Part shown: piece after piece, positions 13,079-23,800 of the stretch | Numbering within the stretch: the first letter of the stretch is position 1 | How the letters are laid out: the number at the start of each line of letters is the position of its first letter | Assembly (NCBI GenBank): GCA_963556145.1 | Contig: OY744462.1 | Location: 930,001 to 994,000, forward strand | Source of the DNA: Hygrocybe punicea | Taxonomy: Eukaryota > Basidiomycota > Agaricomycetes > Agaricales > Hygrophoraceae | Direction: 5' to 3' | Length of the DNA stretch: 64,000 nt | The notes under the pieces: generated by a model | What the model saw: only the letters and a program-made list of their open reading frames with translations | What the model was told of the DNA's origin: nothing | Database searches by the model: none | Program-made: the position numbers and the translations under genes

Positions 13079-13583
13079 TGACCGGATGTAGAGGCTCCGG
13101 GCCCTCTGGACCCGAATCCTCTTCATATCCCACTTCGTCCCTGTCCATTCCCATTCACGTATCGTTGATTCCGTCCGATTCCGGTCCTCTCCGTCGATTC
13201 TGCTCTGGATTCCGCCTCCGGAATCGTTCATACTCAAGATGCGATGTCTCTAACGACCCAGAATCAGTACGTATATAGTTACATATGATATATCTTCGTT
13301 TCCCGTTACTTAGTACATAGCATCATTCCTCCTATACTCCGCTCCACTCCTCTCCTATCAGTTACAGCCTTCGGTTGTAGTACACAGTTACTACAGCACA
13401 GGATCACTCCCAGTAGTATAAAAGATGTACCCTTATACTACAACCATATCATCATATTACACCATCATCATCATCACATTGCATCCTATATTACATCCCT
13501 TCTGTTCTATTTCTTAGTCCTCACTTTGTATCGTCTCCATACTAGTCTTCGTACTCCACTCCCTTCACTTCCCCTCTGATCCA
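13079..13583 (+). repeat. 3' LTR (truncated)
   Basis: Begins TGACCGGATGTAGAGG and matches the 5' LTR to ...CTCTGATCCA, after which the sequence diverges. About 100 bp of the LTR's right end is missing or replaced. The TATAAAA box is at 13417-13423. Confidence 0.8.
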
Positions 13584-14271
13584 GGAGTTGGAGTTGTGTG
13601 AAATAAGGATGATCAGCAAAATCGATATCTTCATGGCTGACTTCTTTGGGTATGTCATGTGTTGGGTCCATCGTTTGTGTTGGTTGTGAGGTCTTGAGGG
13701 ATGTCGTCGAGGATGGGGGAAGAGCACCTGCTCCGGATTTGTCTGAGGGGTCCAGAACCCTTGGGTGTACATGGTCTACACGACTTCAGAACTTCATATT
13801 TTGTTACATATCGGCCAAGTACATACCGCGTCCTCAAATTCAGAAGTGTAAGTGAACGTACGGCACTTTCAACGTTGACCTTGACTTCAAGCATTGAAGT
13901 GCCTTGCAAGATAGATGTGAATGAAAGACCTGGGGTACCTTACATGCTCCTGTCTGCAAATTTCTCCACGGAGTTATACATGCCTAGCACAGCAGGTGAG
14001 GACGACAACATTCAGAAGTCGATGTCGACTTGTGGAGTTCAAGTGGAGATTTTTGGTATATAGTCTCAGCCGAAGACAAAGTGAGGCATCAAATTTATTC
14101 ATTATTTATATTGGGCTCACTGCAAGCACTGTGGAAGAGTTTCTAAACGTGAAACATGGGAAAACAATATTTAAACGTGTTGAGAAATGATGAATTCAAC
14201 AAGGTTTGAAACAAAGACAGAAAATTGTCATTTTGGTGGTATGGATTTCACAACAGTATCCTCCCAGGCAC
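13584..14271. other. Unassigned spacer after the 3' LTR
   Basis: No homology to the sequence expected beyond the insertion point (the upstream part of the repeat-associated ORF), so the junction has been rearranged. Short ORFs only; nothing recognised. Confidence 0.4.
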
Positions 14272-15330
14272 TCAATTGTCAGTTGTCAGATCAATGATTT
14301 CGACATCATTGGCACCTTGGCAGTTATGAAAGGTTGTAGTCCTTCGCATCATATACTTGCGGCAATCGCGACATTTGGAAAACAGTTCTTGAAAGACATG
14401 CTCTGTCAGTCCTGGGTCCGAGATGTCATCGAGCTGCAGAAGAAGTTCAAAGCAAGATTCTGATTTGGATTTGGATATGAATGTGGGTATGGCTGCTGTC
14501 GGCACCGCTAAATCATGGTAAGAATGAGAGGATGATATGGACACCAATATCAGTGACATATGAGCAAAATGTGGCAACAATCGTTCACGTGAATGACCGG
14601 CTAACATTGCGGAAGCAGATTAGCTTCATGAAAACATTCTGGCTTGAAGCTAACCTACCACAACATTGGGGACACTGTACCACCTGATCTACTACAGATC
14701 CAACATGCTTTTCGACCTCCTGCAGCCTGTGGGCTGCAGAAGACTGCGATTGGGGTGTCACAGGTGCAGGGACAACATTTGCTGTGTCTTCTTCATAGTG
14801 CGTCCACATCAGCTAAACAGATGACGATGATAAGATCTTACCTCGAGGAGGATAACGCCTCACTATAAGGCCTATCTGATGGTAGAGATGTTCCAGGCAA
14901 ACTGTACATACAGCCATGAAGCAGATTTCACCAGTTTTTGTCATTAAAAACTCACCCCAGTACCGGCATTGACCTGCTGCACAGGCAGCTATATATTTGC
15001 CCGCAGACAGCCCAGATGTAGCCAAGAAAATTGCTGATTCCATGTAAGAGGTTTCATCTGACTTGAGCGAGGCACATAAGCAGCAAGGACCCTGGAAGTC
15101 GTGCAAGTGCCGATAATCAAGAAGGTTGGACGGAGTAACCTGTTCACCGGCATCATTCACAGGCCTGACATGTGTCATGAGCATGAGAAATAACTGATGA
15201 GCAAATAGATCTTTACCAATGCCAGGGCTGTAAATCATTTTCTGAACGATCGTAATGGAGTACAGCATGGACCAAGCATGCACTTTGTTGATGTTGGAGG
15301 ACCCTGCTATAGGCTCGCGTATGAAGGGTC
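14272..15330 (-). pseudogene. Conserved repeat-associated gene, at least three exons, probably relic
   Basis: Minus-strand exons can be linked: about 15325-14831 (SIFLATSGL-, AACAAGQC- and RRYPPRG-containing segment), then a short Cys-containing exon in 14600-14809 (VQCPQCCG), then 14510-14272 (LDDISDPGLTEHVFQELFSKC, ending IIDLTTDN). The first donor reads CTCGAG|GTAAGATC near 14851. The last exon has a C-x2-C plus H-x-C pattern (CRDCRKYMMRRTTTFHNC) resembling a small zinc finger. From memory this resembles a multicopy agaricomycete family found near transposons, in which an AACATGQC-like motif precedes an arginine-rich RRYPxRG motif. I cannot assign a function. A TGA lies in frame just upstream of the first exon listed, so any N-terminal exon must be spliced on or is lost. 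Confidence 0.4.
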
Positions 15331-16888
15331 AGAGACGACGGTTCCGTGCTGACTTCTCTAGAAGCCACAGGCATCGTTGGGCCAGCATTGAAGATGTCAA
15401 AAGGCAGTGGATTCGGAGTGCTCTGGCCCAGCACACTGGATTGAGTGACAGGACCCGAATGAGAAACTGGATTGCGAGTGCAAAGACGTCTTTGGGCAGG
15501 CATGGAAGGTGATTTGCTGACTTGAACACATCGAACAGGCCCTATATACATGCTCGACGCCAGAGTTCAAGCCCAGACAACTCAAAAGAGTTAAGGGGCC
15601 ACCAACAGGCGGAAATGAGAGTGCAAGCTGAGACGATCATCGGCTAGAATTCAGGAAGCAGTAGGGGAAGTCATGCATGTGTATACGCACCAGTCACTCG
15701 GATACAGATGATTGACAATATATGTTTAAATGCGAGTCCTCAGCTATTCTCGGTGATGAATTGATGGAAGTGTTCTCAGGGCAAGAGGGACTAACCTAAA
15801 GGTAGTTGTGAGTCCCAGTTTCAAGGTACCAGATCAATGCAGGTACCATGGAATTCAAATCCATCTCACACAATCCAGTTTCGGTATCAGTGGTGACAAT
15901 CTCCACCCAGAGGTTCCCTACATGACATTGGTTGATCAGTGCTGATGAATGGGACAGTCATCCATTACCTCTGAGATGCCATCGACTGCAGTAAGACAAA
16001 CAATTGGTACTCAACATCTTCACTGCTAAAACTCCCGCTAGAGGTGTATGGACGCATCAATATCTGGGTGATGAATGTGGTGTGTTTTCAGCTCTGTGGC
16101 TAGTGGGTAATTGGCATCCTCTCTTCTCCCCTGCCCATGAATTGATGATAGCAATGGCCTACAGAATTTTGTCATCATAGGATGCTTGGGTTGTGAACGC
16201 ATCGTACTCACTTCCAATGATTTACGGTGTCCTTCTGGCTTGTGTTGCCAGGTGAGTGACACATTTGTCCAGTGTTTGTTCAACAAAAGACAAAGAATGG
16301 GTACCAGTGAAAGAAACAATCTACTTGAGTCCACTGAATAAAATCCATCATTTCATCGCTGTAAATCTACTCAAAACATCAGAAAATAACAGGCGCATTA
16401 AATAACTTGTTTAGACCTACACAATTTCAGACCGGCAGGGAATGAGCTTGAGGTCCTCCGAGGGTGGCGATCTTCTTGACTATTCTGGTTTCTGTCAGCC
16501 GATCACGACTTGAACATGTTCGGGCCAGGATATTATGATTATAACTACATATATGTATACTTGGAGCAAGCCTCGACAGAAAAGCGGAAACTATGCTTAT
16601 AATCCTACCCCAAAGTTCATGTTGCGAGGGTGCGATCTGGCTTGGTGTGACTACAGAGGTTTCACTAACACAGAACCCGTCTTGGTCACGATTGCGCGAT
16701 TCGCCATGACAATTCCTCAGTGTAATTATAACTTCAGTATATCATTTGCAGTAACTTGTTCTAAGTTACTGGAATGGCTTTTGATACTGAGGCCTGAGGG
16801 ACTGATGCTGAAAATCGACGGAACGGTTCCGGTACCGGTAACGTTGTTTCCAGATGTACCCACATTTCACTGCTGAAGCCCCCTAATC
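15331..16888. other. Region without a recognisable gene
   Basis: About 1.5 kb with short ORFs on both strands and no family motif. Part of 15331-15600 on the minus strand may hold N-terminal exons of the preceding relic. From 15600 to 16880 I see nothing I can support. Confidence 0.4.
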
Positions 16889-17765
16889 ATGCACAGAGCT
16901 ATGACTGCCAGTACAACCCTATCGACCCCCCTTGATCCAAGCGACACTTGCCAGGGCCCATCTTCTTTTCCACCCACCCACAGGCCAACATCACCAACTA
17001 ATATACATACACCACCCTCACCAACTTCCGCACCATCTCAAAAGCATCCACCCAACTCACCATTTTCCGTCTCCCAACTCTATCTGTCCTCTGATGACAT
17101 CTATGACCACGCGGGACCATTGAGCATCAATATTAGTGCATCTGTTAGTCCTCACATCTTATCATCATCTCCCAAACCATCTGAATCTTGCCCAGACAAA
17201 TCTTGGAAATGGCTGGTCAAGGGAGCCAAGATTCCTCAAGCTTGACGTCAAGGAGTTCTCGGCAGAGCAAAGTCTCGCCACTCTCCGTGCTGCATGCAGT
17301 CGCTTTGTGGCAGAGAAGCATGTTGCTATCAGATGGTTAAAGGAAATATCAATCCTACGAGGAGTACTGCGCAGGCTCCGGTCTGAAAACAAACCCAGCA
17401 CCTACGACCAAGCACAACAAGCACTTCCCATCGCGCGTGCTGTTCGCAAAACGCTATTAGCCAAGAAGAGACTAGCTGTCCAATGTATCAGTGAGGCAGA
17501 ACTACATCTGCAGGCTGAGCATTATGGGGAAGAAGCAGTGAAGGGCAAGCTCATGCTTGCAGAATGGCAGCTGGGGGAGCTTCTCAATGAGATTAATTCA
17601 CAAGGACTATCATCAACTTTCCCTGATGTCCACGACACTAGTACTGTACCATATTCACCTCAGCATCCTTGCCCTTACTCAGACAACAGCGAGTCCGAGC
17701 TTGAGTCTGATGCGAGCGGCTTAGAATCGTTCTTTGACACGACTGAAGGTGGCAATGGGGGCTAA
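16889..17765 (+). pseudogene. Repeat-associated ORF, copy 2
   Basis: Two overlapping frames. 16889-17245 encodes a Pro/Thr/Ser-rich N-terminal region. 17136-17765 encodes the conserved charged core shared with 8047-8695 (FVAEKHVAIRWLKEISILR, RRLRSENKPSTYDQAQQAL, LAEWQLGELLNEINSQG) and an acidic Ser/Glu-rich tail. A third, serine-rich frame opens at ATG 17209 (MAGQGSQDSSSLTSRSSRQS) and would join the core only by a shift near 17268. Both genomic copies carry the same offset at that point, so it predates the duplication or reflects unrecognised splicing or frameshifting. Homology to copy 1 covers roughly 17130-17735; the flanks do not match. Function unknown; coiled-coil-like. Confidence 0.5.
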
Positions 17766-17990
17766 ATATATATATATCAACGTTAACATTAATGATATTG
17801 ATATAACTGTCATAATTAATTATATAATGTGATTGCCAAAATTATTTATTATTTATAAGAACCAACACGTTGCGAGGTAAAGAGGATTCCCGACTTAATA
17901 ATATATATGCTGAGGATAAATAACTATAGCCATCTCACATGTCTAACCATCACCATCTTCAACACATAGTGCCCTTGCCAGAGACCCACT
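17766..17990. other. AT-rich spacer
   Basis: AT-rich DNA between the convergent copy 2 ORF and the transposase 3' end. No feature seen beyond short TA runs. Confidence 0.5.
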
Positions 17991-20863
17991 TCAATCAATG
18001 ATTGCCCATTTGTTCCTGTCCAGAATTCGACCAACCAAACATTGCACACTTGTTACATCAACAACATGGGTTGCACCATTGGATGAATAGAGATGAATGT
18101 TGAGAACTCGTAACTGAGGGTCAGGATCATCAAGGGAACAAGTCCTGATCACTGCTAGAAATATTGTAGTTGCACCAGTGAGGCCAAGTTCCATACATCC
18201 TGCCCTGAATTGAACTATATAGATGTGTTGTAACTGGCCATAGAAGGTCTGAAGTTCATATTCAGGCCGACGGCGAGCCTGGCAGGCATATTTGTCAACT
18301 AGCATCTCATACTGCAGTTTTTCTATGATTAGTATATAAATGGTGGGTGGAGGATGTAAATTATCATACCCTCACATATGTTGCATCTCGAGTATCATCA
18401 CGAGTAGAAACCAGAGATGAAGTGTGTATGGTGTCACCAGCATCAGAATCAATGCGACGAATCTTGCCCCATTCTTCAACACCAACATCCTTCAAGTGCT
18501 TCTTTACGATGTGGATGTTAACGTCAAATCGAGTTGCAAGTGCACCAGCAATGCTTGCAATGAGATTCTCTGCAGGTCTAGCACAAGATCTTGGAGGAAG
18601 TAACAAACATGATGGATCTGTAGGAAGGAATGCTGAGATGCGAAGCTTTCAAGAGAATTGCACATACATTGATGGTGGGAAAAAGCTCCAGCAACGGAAC
18701 GAGGTGATTGTAGTGCGAGGACTTCAGAAATATCATACATATTGGCTATCTGATTGAGTTGCGTCATCTCAATAATAAAGTGATTGAGTGAGGTGAATGG
18801 GAACCGGTGACTTTGAATTGCCCTTTTCAGGGTACCACAAAAGCATTCCATCAGAAATGCCCAATAGGCCCAGACTGGTCCCAGAGCCTTGATACTATCT
18901 GCTATATGCAAAAGTGCATGAACCGTGAGAGTACAAGTGGAGAGTCAGTCAGGGTTGTGTTGATAATATATACTGTTGCAAATTTCAACGAGAGCAAGTC
19001 AACCACTGTGTGATGTATACTCACTCTTCATATGCTTCTACCCATTGGATGAATCCTTGTTTGACTTCTTCAATTTGTTCGTCTGTGATTTCAAATTGGA
19101 GACAGATCTTAAGTAGGTAGACCAAGTGAATGAAGTGATTGTAATATTTTGGACGCTGGAATCGCTGCCGCAGCAGTACAGGGCCAAGATACATTGTCCA
19201 AAAGGACCACATTTCTGCAGTGTAGTACAATCAGTCTGTTGCAATATTGGGCACATGAGTGCCAAATGCTGAAGGGATGTTGGATCCCGAGGCCGCAGTG
19301 GCTTCTCCTATTGCATCCCAGACAGATTTGGATAATTGGTATGACTTGATGCCTTGATCTAGCCCTTTATAACTCCCCGTCCACAGGAGGACAAGATTTG
19401 TAATCAAATTCTCCCAGATGAGATGCATAAAGTCATATGGAAAGGAGATGGGAAATGAGATTGAAGGCAGATAGAAGAGGATGGAAATGCCTTTAATTCC
19501 GTATGCCTTTGCCAGAAATTTCGCTTCCACATCGGTCCGCACGCTCTGCACTTCATTAGCTTGAGAGCGCAGCTCATTATGAGTGTGCATAGGCAGATTT
19601 TTGGGATCGAATACTTTGATAGCAGTCGAGGTCACCTGAACATCAGGGTGCTGAGATTGGTTGAGTGGGACATAGTGTGTAGTTGCACGAGAGCCGGGAA
19701 CTCATAAACCCGTTATCTTGCACATGCGACATGGCAGGATACCATTATGGCCTTTCATATGCATCAGCAAAGCGATAGCTGGAATATCACCGAACATGAG
19801 GATGAGAAAGGCTCGAAGGCAGAAAACAGTTTCTGTCAATACATCAAAGGCTCAGACACCGACAAGGAGGCAGAGAAGTTCTTGGATGGCTGGCCACAGA
19901 AAAGAATCTGAATCAACCGGTTTTTTTGGACTGATGACACCTAGGGCTAGGATAGATTCCACATGGAAGCATATATCAGGTGGAAGGTTATAGTTAGTGT
20001 TTAAAGGTCCGGTCCTGGTTGCTGTAATGGTCTTTTGTCATTAGAATTAGAATTTTGCTTGTTTAAAGGTGAAATTTGAGATTTTTGCACTGAGTTTTTT
20101 TTTGTGGGCTGTTATGATAGTGCCAATGAGGGGGAGCAATTGTGTCTTGCATATTTTAATGCCTCTGGTTCATATAAATTCAAAGAATCCACCAACAAAT
20201 TCAAAAAGTGTACAAACTCCGCATTTTTCACCATTTGTATACTTTTTGCATTTGTTGGTAGATTCCTTCAATTTATATAAACCAGAGGCAATGAAATGTG
20301 CAAGACACAATTGCCCACCCTCATTGGCACTATCATAACAGTCCACAAAAAAAAATTCAGTGCAAAAATCTCAAATTTCACCTTTAAGCAAGCAAAATTC
20401 CGATTCTAATAAAAAAAGACCATTACAGCAACCAGGACCGGACCTTTAAACATTAGTTATAGTTGAATAGTATGAAGGCCCAAGCTGACGCCTTATGCTT
20501 CTTGAATGGCAAAAAGCCGTCGGTAGACAATCCTAACGCGACATCACGGTGATCTTCGAAATATCTGTGGAATAATTTCTGACCATTGAGTCGAATGTGT
20601 TAGCCATGCAGGGAGCGATAATGAGAGCCATCAAAAATGTCATTGGTGTTGCCTGGGGTGTGCTTGTGTATGCGAGCTCTGTACTGTATTTGCTCTGCCA
20701 TGCGGCGATTTCCTACAAAGCCAACCAAGCACGGTGTGATGGGAATATAGTTGTATTTCCTGCATGGCATACTATCCGGACGATATCGAGCTTCCCCACA
20801 GTAAGGACACTTGTAGAGATTCATGTGGGGGCCTACATAGCAGCAACATGCATTGGACAACAA
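17991..20863 (-). pseudogene. Plavaka-like transposase pseudogene
   Basis: Reads 3' to 5' from the edge of the satellite array. N-terminal part: CPYCGEARYRPD, RMAEQIQYRARIH, DIFDGSHYRSL, LSTDGFLPFKK. Middle: FGDIPAIALLMHMKGHNG with CRMCK, THYVPL, FPYDFMHLIWENL, YQLSKSVWDAIGEATAASG, AEMWSFWTMYLGPVLLRQRF. C-terminal exons: HIADSIKALGPVWAYWAF, RSCARPAENLIASIAGALATR, EEWGKIRRIDSDAGDT, YEMLVDKYACQARRRPEYE. These match the basidiomycete Plavaka (CACTA-related) transposase family as I know it. The gene is dead: in-frame stops at 20600-20602 (TAA), 19852-19854, 19702-19704 and 19231-19233 (TGA), and a MITE insertion at 19995-20455. An intron with a GTATGATAAT donor and a CTGCAG acceptor survives near 18300-18370. 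The N-terminal end is cut off by the 9-bp array. Confidence 0.8.
19995..20455. mobile_element. 461-bp foldback MITE, hAT-type
   Basis: The whole element is a long inverted repeat: left arm about 19995-20216, right arm about 20234-20455, with a loop of about 17 bp. Termini are TAGTGTTTAAAGGTCCGG and, in reverse complement, TAATGTTTAAAGGTCCGG. It is flanked by a perfect 8-bp direct repeat GTTATAGT (19987-19994 and 20456-20463). An 8-bp duplication and a TARNG-type terminus are typical of hAT transposons. It encodes nothing. Removing the element plus one repeat restores the transposase reading frame across the site, which shows it is an insertion. Confidence 0.9.
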
Positions 20864-20865
20864 TT

Positions 20866-23800
20866 GAACGTAACGGATGTAATAGACGTAATGGAAACAA
20901 TGGTTGGAGTGGCTCAACAGGTTTTAACGGACGTAATGGGTGTAATGGATGTAATGGAAACAACGGTTGGAGTGGCTCAACAGGTTCTAATGGAAGTAAG
21001 GGATGTATTGGATGTAATGGATGTAATGGATGTAATGGCAACAACGGCTGGAGTGGCTCAACAGGTGGTAACGGACATAACGGATGTAATGGATGTAATG
21101 AACGTAATGCCAAAAACGGCGGAAGTGGCTCAACAGGTTGTAATGGACGTAATGGGTGTAATGGACGTAATGGAAACAACGGTTGGAGTGGCTCAACGGG
21201 TTGTAATGGATGTAACGGATGTAATGGAAACAACGGCTGAAGTGGCTCAACAGGTTGTAACGGATGTAATGGATGTAATGGACGTAATGAAAACAACGGT
21301 TGGAGTGGCTCAACAGGTTGTAACGGACGTAATGGCTGTAATGGACGTAATGGAAACAATGGCTGGAGTGGCTCAACGGGTTGTAACGGATGTAACGGAT
21401 GTAATGGAAACAACAGCTGGAGTGGCTCAACAGGTTGTAACGGGCGTAACGGATGTAATGGATGTAATGGAGGTAATGGAAACAACGGCTCGAGTGGCTC
21501 AACAGGTTGTAACGGACATAACGGATGTAATGGTTGTAATGAACGTAATGCCAAAAACGGCTGAAGTGGCTCAACAGGTTGTAACGTACGTAATGGGTGT
21601 AATGGACGTAATGGAAACAACGGTTGAAGTGGCTCAACAGGTTGTAACGGACGTAAAGCTGTAATGGATGTAATGGATGTAATGGAAACAACGGCTGGAG
21701 TGGCTCAACAGGTTGTAATGGAGGTAATGGGTGTAATGGACGTAATGGACACAACGCCTGAAGTGGCTCAACAGGTTGTAATGGAAGTAACGGACGTAAT
21801 GGCCGTAATGGAAACAACGGCTTGAGTGGCTCAACAGGTTGTAACGGACATAACGAATGTAATGGATGTAATGGATGTAATGGAAACAACGGCTGGAGTG
21901 GCTCAACAGGTTGTAACGGACGTAATGGGTGTAATGGACATAATGGATACAATGGCTGGAGTGGCTCAACATGTTGCAACGGACGTAACGGACGTATTGG
22001 ACATAATGGAGACAACGGCTGGAGTGGCTCAACAGCTTGTAATGGAGGTAATGGATGTAATGGAGGTAATGGATACAAGGGCTGGAGTGGTTCAACAGGT
22101 TGTAACAGACGTAACGGACATAATGGACGTAATGGACGTAATGGAAGCAACGGCTGGAGTGGCTCAACAGGTTGTAATGGACGTAATGGATGTAATGGAT
22201 GTAATGGATGTAATGGCAACAATGGCTGAAGTGGCTCAACAGGTTGTAACGGACGTAATGGACGTAACGGATGTAATGGACGTAATGGAAGCAACGGCTG
22301 GAGTGACTCAACAGATTGTAATGGACGTAATGGGTGTAATGGACGTAATGGATGCAATGGCCGGAGTGGCTCACCAGGTTGTAACGGACGTAACGGACGT
22401 AATGGATGTAATGGAAGCAACGGCTGGAGTGGCTCAACAGGTTGTAGCAGACGTAACGGACGTAATGGACATAATGGACGTAATGGAAGCAACGGCTGGA
22501 GTGACTCAACAGATTGTAAGGGACGTAATGGGTGTAATGGACCTAATGGAAACAAAGGCTGGAATGGCTCAACAGGTTGTAACGGACATAATGGACGTAA
22601 TGGACGTAATGGAAACAATGGCTGGAGTGGTTCAACAGGTTGTAAAGGACATAACGGACGTAATGGACGTAATGGAGACAATGGCTGGAGTGGCTCAACA
22701 GGTTGTAACGGACGTAATGGATACAACGGCTGGAGTGGCTCAACAGGTTGCAACAGAGGTAATGGGTGTAATGGACGTAATGGACACAACGGCTGAAGTG
22801 GCTCAACAGGTTGCAACGGACGTAATGGAAACAATAGCTGGAGTGGTTCAACAGGTTGCAACGGACGTAACAGACGTAATGGACGTAATGGAAGCAACGG
22901 CTGGAGTGGCACAACAGGTTGCAACGGACGTAATGGAAACAACGGCTGGAGTGGCTCAACAGGTTGTAACGGACGTAATGGATGTAATGGATGTAATGGA
23001 CGTAATGGAAGCAACGGCTGGAGTGACTCAACAGATTGTAATGGATGTAATGGGTGTAATGGACGTAATGGAAACAAAGGCTGCAGTGGCTCAACAGGTT
23101 GTAATGGACGTACCGGACGTAATGGACGTAATGGACGCAATGGAAACAACAGCTGGAGTGGTTCAACAGGTTGTAACGGGCATAACGGACGTAATGGACG
23201 TAATGGAGACAACGGCTGGAGTGGCTCAACAGGTTCTAATGGAAGTAAGGGATGTATTGGATGTAATGGACGTAATGAAAACAACGGTTGGAGTGGCTGA
23301 ACAGGTTTTAACGGACGTAATGGGTGTAATGGACGTAATGGACACAATGGCTGAAGTGGCTCAACAGGTTGTAATGGAAGTAACGGATGTAATGGCTGTA
23401 ATGGAAACAACGGCTTGAATGGCTCAACAGGTTGTAATGGACGTAATGGATGTAATGGCAACAATGGCTGGAGTGGCTCAACAGGTTCTAATGGAAGTAA
23501 GGGATGTATTGGATGTAATGGACGTAATGAAAACAACGGTTGGAGTGGCTGAACAGGTTTTAATGGACGTAATGGGTGTAATGGACGTAATGGACACAAC
23601 GGCTGAAGTGGCTCAACAGGTTGTAATGGAAGTAACGGATGTAATGGCTGTAATGGAAACAACGGCTTGAATGGCTCAACAGGTTGTAATGGACGTAATG
23701 GATGTAATGGATGTAATGGATGTAATGGCAACAATGGCTGAAGTGGCTAAACATGTTGTAATGGACGTAATGGGTGTAATGGACGTAATGGATACAATGG

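Larger units (their letters stand above)
8696..13583 (+). mobile_element. Non-autonomous LTR retroelement with gag-like ORF and antisense C6 zinc-cluster gene
   Basis: Two direct repeats (8696-9306 and 13079-13583) bound a 3.8-kb internal region. The 5' LTR begins TGACGG and ends CCGTCA, a 6-bp terminal inverted repeat of the usual TG...CA type. A TGGAGCCCACC sequence, a plausible tRNA primer-binding site, starts 4 bp further on. The inside carries a sense ORF with a Gypsy-type gag N-terminal region and, in antisense, a three-exon gene. No reverse transcriptase, RNase H, protease or integrase motif is present in any frame, so the element would need enzymes in trans. It interrupts the repeat-associated ORF at 8047-8695. 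The 3' LTR is truncated, lacking about 100 bp of the 5' LTR's right end, and no target-site duplication can be read. Confidence 0.8.

Noticed and set aside
20987..23734. A 915-codon Pro/Leu-rich minus-strand ORF, and the long plus-strand VMD- or NG-rich ORFs
   Set aside because: They lie inside the 9-bp satellite, where unit length keeps nearly every frame open. Several overlapping frames on both strands are equally long, so none is credible as a gene without expression evidence.
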